From: Clavaria fumosa
Taxonomy: Eukaryota; Basidiomycota; Agaricomycetes; Agaricales; Clavariaceae
Assembly: GCA_951802425.1 (NCBI GenBank)
Contig: OX637797.1
Span: forward strand, 2,108,001 to 2,172,000
Reading direction: 5' to 3'
DNA: 64,000 nt
Shown: positions 46,691 through 55,342 of the stretch, in pieces
Layout: each line of letters opens with the position of its first letter
Numbering within the stretch: position 1 is the first letter of the stretch
Made by a program: the position numbers and the translations under genes
Notes under the pieces: generated by a model
What the model was told of the DNA's origin: nothing
Seen by the model: only the letters and a program-made list of their open reading frames with translations
Databases searched by the model: none

Positions 46691-47534
46691 TGGATGTAGA
46701 GGACCTTTGCCAGGTCCGTGGCATAGACAGTCGGATTTGCCATAAACTGGAGGTGAAGCGAATGGAGGAACATGCGGAAGTTCTTTTTCTGCCCATCGAA
46801 GGGGGCAACAGATAAGTCAAGCCTCATTGGTGGGGCTGCAGGCAGGGCAACATGGTCTGCCATCTCAGGCCCTGGTGGCATTGATGGGGTCTGGGGTATG
46901 TTGGTTACTGGTGAATCGGGGGGGAGCTGGGCTCAACCCGGTCTCAGTCTTAGACACTGTAAATAAAGTTCCAGGCCTTGGGCACTCAGGATTTCTTCAA
47001 TCTCTTAGCAGTCCTGTCCTCTCAGGCTGCTCTTCTATGTACTTAGGTACCTATAGAACTCTTATTCTATGAAGCTATTGCTAGCATGGGGCCTGAATGG
47101 TGTCCCAGGTGGTCACTCCACAACTCTTAATGAGTTGCCCATGTGCCCTTCTGACAATGGTCACAGAGCAAGGGCCCTGTCCACTGGACCAGGAAACTAC
47201 TAGAAGACTATGTAGAGGGCCTTTCTTGCCCTGTACACTAAACAATTCACTGGGAGGAGTACAGTGGCTGTGCTCTGGGTTGGGTCACTTGTATCTATAC
47301 ACAGTAAAAATTTCATGCGGTTCTGTTGCACACTGTGGGCAGGGTAAAGAGATAGAGGATGAGGGGGATAAGCTGTGACAAAGTGTGACAGTTTGAGATA
47401 GGGGTCCAGGCTAGCCAGGTTAGGACATGGGGCTAGGGTGGATGGGTGTGATGTTAGTATTGTGTCAGACTTAGTCTCACGCTTCACACAGCTTAATGTA
47501 AGGTTGATGATGATGATACTAACATAAGGGGAAA
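46691..47534 (-). mobile_element. Truncated Ty3/gypsy element C: gag start, leader and part of its LTR
   Basis: Minus-strand element of the A/D LTR family. From the right: LTR 53668-53436 continuing as 47534-47463 (305 bp in sum), leader, then the gag start (MADHVALPAAPPMRLDLS, ATG about 46863) as far as KVLY at about 46692, where it is joined to LINE sequence. The rest of gag, pol and the other LTR are missing from the window. Element D sits in its LTR. Confidence 0.85.
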
Positions 47535-47839
47535 TGTCAGGATCGCTTACATAAGCAGGTTGGAAAGGCCAAGAAAGGATCGCAAAAGAGTTGCAGGAAG
47601 TTTGCGGACGAGTCACGTGACCCGAACGGGTGGTGGCTTACATAATGGGAAAATCACGTGACCCGGGCCTGGACGCATCACGTGACGCACGGGGTCCGAG
47701 CGTGGGAACGCCGGCAACTCCCGAACCGCTCGCTATATATACTACGTCGCTTTCTTACTTGTATCCTTCTCCCCTTATGTTAGTATCGTCATCATCGACC
47801 TTACGTTAAGTTGTGTGAACCGTGAGACTAAGTCTGACA
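47535..47839 (+). repeat. 5' LTR of element D, carrying the promoter
   Basis: Begins TGTCAGGATC and ends AAGTCTGACA. It contains three TCACGTGAC-type palindromes (about 47616, 47655 and 47680) and a TATATATA box near 47734. About 35 bp after the box, beyond a pyrimidine-rich stretch, comes ATGTTAGTAT (47777-47786), the likely start of the transcript's repeat region. Confidence 0.9.
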
Positions 47840-47841
47840 CA

Positions 47842-47851
47842 ATACTAACAT
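47842..47851 (+). promoter_or_regulatory. Predicted self-primer binding site of element D
   Basis: ATACTAACAT lies two bases inside the 5' LTR and is the exact reverse complement of ATGTTAGTAT at 47777-47786 in the LTR. I recognise no tRNA 3' end match. The layout is that of Tf1-type self-priming, where the 5' end of the transcript folds back onto the primer site. Confidence 0.65.
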
Positions 47852-48061
47852 CAACCCCTGTCTGCCCTAGCCCCGTGTCCTAACCCGGCTAGCCTGGACC
47901 CCTATCTCAAACTGTCACACTCTGTGACAGCTTATCCCCCTCATCCTCTTTCTCTTTACCCTGCCCACGGTGTGCAACAGAACCGTGTGAAATTTTTACT
48001 GTGTGTAGATACACGTGACCAGACCCAGAGGAAGTCTACTGTGACCCTCCCCAAGAGACAC

Positions 48062-48399
48062 CGAGTGCCAAAGGCCCGGAACTTTGCTTTACAGCTACGT
48101 ACCAGTGAATCGTGTAGTGTACAGGGCACGGAAAGGCCCTATACATAGTTTTTCTGTAGTTTCCTGGTCCAGTGGACAGGGCCCTTGCTCTGTGACCATT
48201 GTCAGAAGGGCACACGGGCAACTCACTAGGAGTTGTGGAGTGACCACCTGGGACACCATTTGGGCCCCACGCTAGCAACAAGTTTTATAGAATAAGAGTT
48301 CTATAAGTACCTAGATACATAGAGAGCAGCCTGAGAGGACAGGACTGCTAAGAGATCGAAGAAATCCTGAGTGCCCAAGGCCCGGAATTCTATTTACAG
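48062..48399 (+). repeat. Imperfect 33-bp direct repeat in the element D leader
   Basis: Two similar stretches, 48062-48094 and 48367-48399, share GAGTGCC(A/C)AAGGCCCGGAA and both end TTTACAG. Both are also present in A and B. The ends look like splice acceptors, or the repeat may be coding (see findings). Confidence 0.6.
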
Positions 48400-48492
48400 C
48401 GTCTGCGTCCGAGACCGGGTCGAGCCCAGCTCCCCCCCGATTCCCCTGTTACCGACGTCCCCGAAACCCCATCACCACCACCAGGGTCTGTG

Positions 48493-49494
48493 ATGGCTGA
48501 CCACGTCGCCCCGCCTGAAGTCCATGCCACGAGGCTGGATTTAGTCGTCGCCCCATTCAATGGGCAAAAAAGAAATTTCCGTACATTCCTCCGGTCGCTC
48601 CGCCTCCTGTTTATGGCAAATCCGATAATCTATGCCACGGACCTGGCAAAGGTCCTCTACACCCTCAGCAAAATTACTGGCAAGGGGTTTGCCACAGAAT
48701 GGGCAAATGTGAAGGGAGAGGAAATCCTGGGTAACAACAAGGTTGGAACCTGGGCAGAATTTGTGGAAGAGATGAAGCAAGCATTCGATGACCCGAACGA
48801 CCATGCGACTGCCCTCGCAGATATTGCGAAGTTGAAACAAGGTGTCATGACGGCACCTGAGTTCTTCGCAAAGTTCGAAACAATGTTCCGAAGAGCGGGG
48901 ATGACAGAAGTGGCCAATTCGGACATCCTGGTCCATTGGCTGGAGTCGAATCTGAGCAGGAGGCTAGTGGGAAAGGTCTATGGTGTTTCGCCAATGCCAG
49001 AGACCTACGTGCAGTGGAAGGCACTTGCCGAAAAGCTAGACGCTCAGCAGCATCGCCTCGACGGAGTCATCGCACAACAGAACTCTGTGCGTCCTGCTCT
49101 GCCCGCAACCAGCCGCCCCCTCCCTCAACAAACCCGCTTCGCCCCAGCCCCCCGTCCCTTCCTGGCCCAGCCTCTGGCCCGCACCCCTGCCCCTCCCACC
49201 ATGCCGCGTCCCACCAATGCCGGTGATGCCATGGTGGTGGATCGTGCCCGTGCCCCTGGAGTGTTGCGCACCTGCTTCCGATGTGGCCAAGCTGGTCACA
49301 TGGTGAGAGATTGCCAGCTCCAGGACACACGTCCGCAGATCCCGAGGCCGCAGATCTGCGCTGTGGAAAGCCAGGCACGTAGTGCAGAGGACTATGAGAA
49401 CGAGATTGCACTGCTCCGAGACCGCCTGGATTTGCTCGAGAGAGAGAAGAGGGCTCCTGTTGAAGAGCCGGATTTTGGAGACGAGGCCCAGTGA
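48493..49494 (+). CDS. gag: gag of element D
   Basis: About 333 residues from ATG 48493 to TGA 49492-49494. Order: conserved N-terminus, helical capsid region (FRTFLRSLRLLFMANP; TWAEFVEEMKQAFDDPND), LVGKVYGVSPMP, Pro-rich linker, one CCHC knuckle (CFRCGQAGHMVRDC) and a charged coiled-coil-like tail. The frame is open for about 145 nt upstream of the ATG (from 48347), so the real N-terminus could be longer. It forms the particle that holds the RNA during reverse transcription. Confidence 0.9.
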   Translation: MADHVAPPEVHATRLDLVVAPFNGQKRNFRTFLRSLRLLFMANPIIYATDLAKVLYTLSKITGKGFATEWANVKGEEILGNNKVGTWAEFVEEMKQAFDDPNDHATALADIAKLKQGVMTAPEFFAKFETMFRRAGMTEVANSDILVHWLESNLSRRLVGKVYGVSPMPETYVQWKALAEKLDAQQHRLDGVIAQQNSVRPALPATSRPLPQQTRFAPAPRPFLAQPLARTPAPPTMPRPTNAGDAMVVDRARAPGVLRTCFRCGQAGHMVRDCQLQDTRPQIPRPQICAVESQARSAEDYENEIALLRDRLDLLEREKRAPVEEPDFGDEAQ

Positions 49495-52400
49495 GTCCGA
49501 ACTGGAGTCTCAGGAGTAGATATCCCAGCCCCCCTCCCGTCCCTGTACCCGCAGCTAGTATCCCAAAATACACTATCTTGCAGTGGAGACACACCCGGAT
49601 TGGGGCTGAGGTGAAGGACAAAGCGGAAACGGAAACCGCTAAAAGTGAAATACCGAAAAGAGAAAAGGGGACTAACAGCCAAGTGGAGCCAACAAAGCAC
49701 CTTGCAGAGGTGCTGAAGGACACCCTATTGCGTATGCCCCGAGAGCTCTCCATCCAGGTGCACCTGGAGGCTCTCAGCACTGGCAAAGGGGCAACTACGA
49801 AAGCCCTTGTCGACTCAGGCTGCACCAACTGCTTTATGGACTTGGAGTGGGCGAAAAAAGTGGGATTGGAACCATCTCCCTTGCTGAATCCAATCACCAT
49901 GTATAATGTGGATGGAACACAGAACAGAGATGGTAAGATCCAGTATGGGATGGAGCTGCTTGTGACGGTTGGCGACCACCAGGAGCGGATCCACTTCCTG
50001 CTAGGGAAGACTCAGTCCCACACGGCGATCCTTGGGCATGATTGGCTAAAGCGTCATAATCCAGAGATTGACTGGGTGAAAGCTGAAGTAAGGCTCACCC
50101 GCTGCCCCAACTCCTGTGCCTCCTCCCCACACAGCCACCGGTCCCCTGTTCGACCCTCAGGTCCACCAAAAGCGAGTACCCTGGCCTCGGCCAGTATCCC
50201 GGACACCCGTTTTCCCAACACTGGCCCTACCCCTGATTGGCCCAGCCGCTACCCTTTGGTTTTTAGTGAAGCAAAGTGGGATGAGCTCCCCCGCTCCCGC
50301 CCTGACTTTGATATCAAAATCGAGTTTAAAACAGACCCTGGACACCTCTCCTCTAAGCTATACTCTCTGACGCGAGAAGAGATGGTGGAAATGAATCGCT
50401 GGGTGGATGAGCAGCTAGCTTCTGGACGAATCCGACCTTCGAAGTCCCCGTACGCGAGCCCCTTCTTCTTCAAACGTGAGAAGGACAAGCTGCGGCCGAT
50501 TATCGATTACTCTAGGCTGAACTCGTATCTAATCAAAGACAAGTACCCCCTCCCCCTCATACGAGACACTGTGGATGTGTTAAAGGGGGCGACCATCTAT
50601 TCCAAGATTGATGCGAAGGGAGGTTTCCCATCGATGCAGGTCTGGCCAGAACATCAGCACCGCTGTGCTTTCCTAACGCCCCGTGGACTCTTCGAACCGG
50701 CAGTTATGTGGTTTGGGCTGCAGAATGCGCCTGCAACCTTCCAGCGCTTCATGAACCATGTGTTGAGAGAAGAGATTGCAGGGGGGCATGTCCGAGCCTA
50801 TGTCGATGATGTTATAGTGTTTGCAGAGGATTTGGCTACACATCGGTATTGGATGGATCGGGTCTTGAAGAAGTTTGGGGAGAATGGCCTGTGTCTCAGA
50901 CTCAGCAAGTGCGAGTTCGAGAAGAGTGAGGTTTTCTTCCTGGGGATGAAGATCTCCCACAACCGTCTAGAGCATGACCCAGCTAAAGGCGCGGCGATCC
51001 GTAACTGGCCCAGACCGAAAAATGTGAAAGAGGTACAAAGATTCAACGGGATGCTGAACTACCTCCACCGGCACATCCCAAATCTCTCTGCCCGGGCAAA
51101 ACCACTCTTCCGGCTGACAGGGAAAGTCCCGTGGAGATGGGAGGAGGAGGAGGAAGCAGCCTTCCAAGATCTCCGCCTGGCACTAGTATCAGCCCCGGTC
51201 TTGGCTCTACCACAAGACAAAGGGAGATGGAAGGTAGAAACAGATGCGAGCAACTTGGCGACTGGAGGAGTTCTCTCACAGCAGCAGGTGGATGGGACTT
51301 GGAGAGTTGTAGACTACATCTCCAAAGCCCTCACTGCAGCTGAGAAGAATTACGATGTGTACAACAAGGAGTTCCTGGCTGTAATCCGGGCACTACGCGA
51401 GTGGCGGGCTTACCTGATTGGGGTGGAAGAGACTATCGAAATCTGGACAGACCATGCTAACCTCCAGTACTTCCGGAAGCCCCAGAAGTTGAAACCGAGG
51501 CAGGTCCGTTGGGTTGGAGAGCTCCAGTGCTTTGACTTCGAGATCAAGTACCGTACTGGGAAGTCAAACACGAAAGCGGATGCACTCTCACGGAGGCCAG
51601 ACTATGGAGAGATGGTGGAGGAGGATGCACCAGTACAGGTCTTCCCAGAGGCTGAGACCCGCACATCGTTCACATCGGAGATGGAGACGCTACTCCAGAA
51701 AAACAGTGCGGTATATATGCAGAAGCCGGAGGAGCTTGATGATGAGTGGATGAGAGATCGGATGGGACTCTGGCGGAAGGCAGAAATCACTTGGGTGCCC
51801 CCAGAAGCACGTGAGGCAGTGCTCACCTTTGAGCATGACCTCCCCATCGCAGGACACCCTGGTCCACGGAAACTGAGGGCGGCTCTGCTGAGGTCCTATT
51901 GGTGGGTGGGCATGGTGAAGGATTCCAATCGGTATGCAGGTGGATGTGAGACATGCCAACAAATCAAGCCTGATCGTACCAGGCGCGCCGCTCCGCTCCA
52001 TCCACACCCTGTCCCTGAGAGCCCCTGGGCAGTCATCTCTTGGGACATTGTTGGACCTTTCCCCCTCTCACGTGGTCACAACGCGATCCTTGTCATTGTC
52101 GACAAGTTTACGAAACGAACTCTCATTGAAGCTATTGGCCTTGACCTCACGGGACTTGGTGCTGCTCGGATCCTTCGAGACCGGGTCTTCCGCAACCATG
52201 GAGTCCCGCAGAAAGTTGTGAGTGACCGGGGAACCCAATTTGTGTCCAGATTCATGAGGGAGTTTTATGGGATGATTGGAGTTAAGGCGAACCCGAGCAC
52301 TGCCTTCCACCCACAAACAGATGGACAGACAGAGTGGGTCAATCAGGAGGTTGAAGTGTATCTCCGGGCCTATGTTGACCATCTGCAGGATGATTGGGCA

Positions 52401-53114
52401 GAGTGGCTATCCACAGCCGAATTCGCGCTCAATAACCGTGAGCACTCAGCCACTGGATTCACACCTTTCTATCTGGAGTATGGCCGGCACCCTTGGAATG
52501 GTGGTATCCGGCCGCCCTCTGAAGTGAACCCTGCAGCAGACGAGTGGATGGCCAAGCTCACGGAATCCCGAAGAGCAGCCAGGGATGCAATGGGGAAGGC
52601 GGCAGATGCGATGAAGGCTAGCTATGATAAAGGAAAGCGCCCGAGTCGTGAATACTCAAAGGGGGACTTAGTCTGGCTGGATACCCGGAACCTGAAAATG
52701 GATCGACCATCCAAGAAGCTTGACAACAAGCAGGCTGGACCCTTCACCATCGAAGAGAAGGTTGGACCAGCAGCATACCGACTCAAGCTCCCCCGAGCAT
52801 GGCGCATTCACCGGGTTTTCAATGAGTTGCTACTCACCCCGTATATTGCTCCCTCTTTCCCTTCCCAGAACTTGCCTCCACCCCCACCCCCCACGATTGA
52901 CGATGACCACTTGGAGTATGAGGTGGAGGAAATTCTTGATGTCAAGAAGGTTGGATGGGGAGTGAAGTATTTGGTGAAGTGGTTAGGATACCCTGCAGAG
53001 GAGAACACCTGGGAACCTCGTCGCAACCTCACTAACGTTGCACTGTTGCTCCGGGACTTCTTCCAGCAATACCCTGACAAGGCGAAGTTGGCAGGTCGAG
53101 ACGCCCAGCCTTAA
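49464..53114 (+). CDS. pol: pol polyprotein of element D: protease, RT, RNase H, integrase, chromodomain
   Basis: About 1,210 residues in the -1 frame relative to gag, overlapping it by about 31 nt. It has no ATG of its own at the start, so ribosomal frameshifting is likely. Counting from 49491: protease VDSGCTNCFMD (Asp near 108), RT with YVDDVIVFAED (about 437), RNase H ETDASNLATGG (about 583), integrase HHCC zinc region (HDLPIAGHPG...CETCQQIK, about 780-825), catalytic D-D-E (SWDIVG, VSDRGTQFV, TDGQTEWVNQ), and a C-terminal chromodomain (EVEEILDVKKVG...YLVKWLGYP...NTWEP, about 1137-1200). The chromodomain makes it a chromovirus that may target heterochromatin marks. All catalytic residues are present. 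Confidence 0.93.
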   Translation, partial: RAGFWRRGPVSPNWSLRSRYPSPPPVPVPAASIPKYTILQWRHTRIGAEVKDKAETETAKSEIPKREKGTNSQVEPTKHLAEVLKDTLLRMPRELSIQVHLEALSTGKGATTKALVDSGCTNCFMDLEWAKKVGLEPSPLLNPITMYNVDGTQNRDGKIQYGMELLVTVGDHQERIHFLLGKTQSHTAILGHDWLKRHNPEIDWVKAEVRLTRCPNSCASSPHSHRSPVRPSGPPKASTLASASIPDTRFPNTGPTPDWPSRYPLVFSEAKWDELPRSRPDFDIKIEFKTDPGHLSSKLYSLTREEMVEMNRWVDEQLASGRIRPSKSPYASPFFFKREKDKLRPIIDYSRLNSYLIKDKYPLPLIRDTVDVLKGATIYSKIDAKGGFPSMQVWPEHQHRCAFLTPRGLFEPAVMWFGLQNAPATFQRFMNHVLREEIAGGHVRAYVDDVIVFAEDLATHRYWMDRVLKKFGENGLCLRLSKCEFEKSEVFFLGMKISHNRLEHDPAKGAAIRNWPRPKNVKEVQRFNGMLNYLHRHIPNLSARAKPLFRLTGKVPWRWEEEEEAAFQDLRLALVSAPVLALPQDKGRWKVETDASNLATGGVLSQQQVDGTWRVVDYISKALTAAEKNYDVYNKEFLAVIRALREWRAYLIGVEETIEIWTDHANLQYFRKPQKLKPRQVRWVGELQCFDFEIKYRTGKSNTKADALSRRPDYGEMVEEDAPVQVFPEAETRTSFTSEMETLLQKNSAVYMQKPEELDDEWMRDRMGLWRKAEITWVPPEAREAVLTFEHDLPIAGHPGPRKLRAALLRSYWWVGMVKDSNRYAGGCETCQQIKPDRTRRAAPLHPHPVPESPWAVISWDIVGPFPLSRGHNAILVIVDKFTKRTLIEAIGLDLTGLGAARILRDRVFRNHGVPQKVVSDRGTQFVSRFMREFYGMIGVKANPSTAFHPQTDGQTEWVNQEVEVYLRAYVDHLQDDWAEWLSTAEFALNNREHSATGFTPFYLEYGRHPWNGGIRPPSEVNPAADEWMAKLTESRRAARDAMGKAADAMKASYDKGKRPSREYSKGDLVWLDTRNLKMDRPSKKLDNKQAGPFTIEEKVGPAAYRLKLPRAWRIHRVFNELLLTPYIAPSFPSQNLPPPPPPTIDDDHLEYEVEEILDVKKVGWGVKYLVKWLGYPAEENTWEPRRNLTNVALLLRDFFQQYPDKAKLAGRDAQP

Positions 53115-53122
53115 GAGGGGGG
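53113..53122 (+). other. Polypurine tract of element D
   Basis: AAGAGGGGGG overlaps the pol stop and lies three bases before the 3' LTR; it should prime plus-strand DNA synthesis. Confidence 0.8.
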
Positions 53123-53125
53123 TGA

Positions 53126-53430
53126 TGTCAGGATCGCTTACATAAGCAGGTTGGAAAGGCCAAGAAAGGATCGCAAAAGAGTTGCAGGAAGTTTGCGGAC
53201 GAGTCACGTGACCCGAACGGGTGGTGGCTTACATAATGGGAAAATCACGTGACCCGGGCCTGGACGCATCACGTGACGCACGGGGTCCGAGCGTGGGAAC
53301 GCCGGCAACTCCCGAACCGCTCGCTATATATACTACGTTGCTTTCTTACTTGTACCCTTTTCCCCTTATGTTAGTATCGTCATCATCGACCTTACGTTAA
53401 GTTGTGTGAACCGTGAGACTAAGTCTGACA
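53126..53430 (+). repeat. 3' LTR of element D
   Basis: 305 bp; nearly identical to the 5' LTR, with changes near the end (GTTGC for GTCGC, TACCC for TATCC, TTTTCC for TTCTCC). Confidence 0.92.
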
Positions 53431-53435
53431 GGAAA

Positions 53436-53668
53436 AGGGTACAAGTAGGAAAAAGATGTAGTATATATAGCAGGAACCCCAGGAGTTGCCAGTGTTCCCA
53501 TGCTCGGACCCCCATGAGTCACGTGATGCGCCCAGGCCTGGGTCATGTGACTTTCACATTACATGATCTGCCACCCATCCGGGTCATGTGACTTTCCTGC
53601 AATCTTCCTGCATCTCTTTTGCAACCCTCCCTCTCACTTCTCTGGTGCTTATGTAAGCAGTCCTGACA
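53436..53668 (-). repeat. Larger part of the element C LTR, displaced by element D
   Basis: It continues 47463-47534 after removal of D and one GGAAA copy, making 305 bp in all, and ends CCTGACA. Many C-to-T type differences from the D LTR (for example CATGTG for CACGTG) show it is older. Confidence 0.85.
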
Positions 53669-55342
53669 GGTTGCAAATTATCTTCAATTAACTTGATCCA
53701 GCAGCTGCTGGTTGATGTAGTAAACTATTCAACAGTAATAGCAGTCATAAAAATAACACCAGTTAACTTGGTCCATAGTGAACTTTTACACAGTAGTTTC
53801 TGCACACTATGCACAGCTTGAGTCTACTATTTGTGAGTGCAAGTTACAAGCAGGTTTAATTAACTTGGTTGTAATACTTGTGAATTAAATCATTAATTTG
53901 AGCACAGCACTTGTAATTATGATGACTTAAACATGGCAATGTACTGCTGCAGCTTAAGGAAGTTAATATAATGTTTTAATTTGAGGCCATATTTTGATGT
54001 TTATAAAAGCTGAATTTCAATGTAGAGGCATTTGGTAATTATTTGTCTGTATTTGAGTTTATTTATTCCATATCAACAAATACACAGTTATTAGTTAACT
54101 AGCCACACATCTAGCTCCCATTGCTAGTTAACTAGTATCACAGCCATCCCCCAGTTATCAGCAGCTAGCCTCCTTTAGTTAACTGGCTACACATCTAGCT
54201 TCCATCACTAGTTAACTAGCATTCCAGTAACCATCTGATATTAGTTAACTACATGATATCATTATATCCATGATCTAGTTAACCAATATCCAGCCAGCAA
54301 TTGCTGAGCTGAGTACAATAGGCATTTCCACTTGTTGCTGGCTTCTAGTCAAGTAATCTATCCTGTACTACTACTGTACTCCTCCTCGCTACTGTTATCC
54401 CGTCCCCTTGGCACCCTTATTTTACTGCTATCCTGTTCCCCTGCCAACTGATGCTTCCCTTCTTGGTGTCATCATGACTTTGTGATTGTCCCCAAGATAC
54501 ATTCATTCCCTTCTGACTATTGTTCCCATTGGATATCCCACCTTCACTACCTTGTACTCTATTGTTTCTATGGACCAGGACTCTAGTATATATACAAGTA
54601 GATACATGGCCTGTATCTCCTCAGACTTTGATATTCTCCAGTTTGCCCCTTTCTGCTACAAGTCCAACCTTAGTCTGCTTTAGGAAACAAAGTTTCGCAA
54701 CCTTTCCACAACTACCATCCTCAACCTCTGGATCAACCATGACATGTAGTCTACATAGTCTATGCTGATATCTACTGCTGGGGGTTCTTTTTCCTGATGC
54801 TTCTTCTTCACTTGTTTGGCCAAACTACTCTGAGTTCCCTCAAACACTTGAGAGTCAAAGCTGTCTCTTGTTGACACCAAACCTGCTAAATGTCCATCAA
54901 GATATAACCAGTTTACTGTAAGTGCAGTATATGTTAAGATTGGGATTTACCAGCCCAAACATTTTTCTGATGGTGGCCTAATGGCACTACACATTCCTTA
55001 CATGAAGGGAGTAGTAAGTTACTTGAGTACACATTTATTGCCCTCTCAAGACAAAAATATCTAATGCTAACAAGGGCAAAAGACAAGTGTACAAACTGCT
55101 TATTATCTCAGGCTGCTTGAATGGATCAAACATTAAAGCGCATAAGTACTGCAATCCTTGAGAATAGATATGCTCCTGCATGCACACCTGCTCAAAGAAA
55201 GCCAAGAAGATTGCCAATCTGAATAATAATCAACAGGACATGACCAAAATAATCTTTGCCGATGCAGGATATGAATGAGGCCACACAAGCAAGCCTCAAC
55301 TATGGTGTCACAATCACAGACCAGGCGTCTACGTACCTACCT
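53669..55342. other. A/T-rich, CpG-poor right flank of the transposon island
   Basis: No convincing gene. Short open frames at 54486-54880 and 55035-55217 have no motif I recognise and are probably decayed repeats. A local repeat with AGTTAACT palindromes lies at 54091-54250. Confidence 0.5.
54091..54250. repeat. About 85-bp tandem repeat rich in AGTTAACT palindromes
   Basis: Two related units start at 54091 and 54176 and a third partial one at 54241. They share (T)TTAGTTAACT followed by a variant of CTACACATCTAGCT. The palindrome AGTTAACT occurs at about 54093, 54126, 54177, 54210 and 54243, four of five times in CTAGTTAACTAG-like context. Confidence 0.7.

Larger units (their letters stand above)
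47535..53430 (+). mobile_element. Ty3/gypsy chromovirus D, structurally intact and young
   Basis: Two 305-bp LTRs (47535-47839 and 53126-53430) differ at about three positions by eye. They are flanked by GGAAA (47530-47534 and 53431-53435). Gag and pol frames are open end to end, a polypurine tract precedes the 3' LTR, and a self-complementary primer site follows the 5' LTR. It is the only copy in the window without an evident break. Confidence 0.95.
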
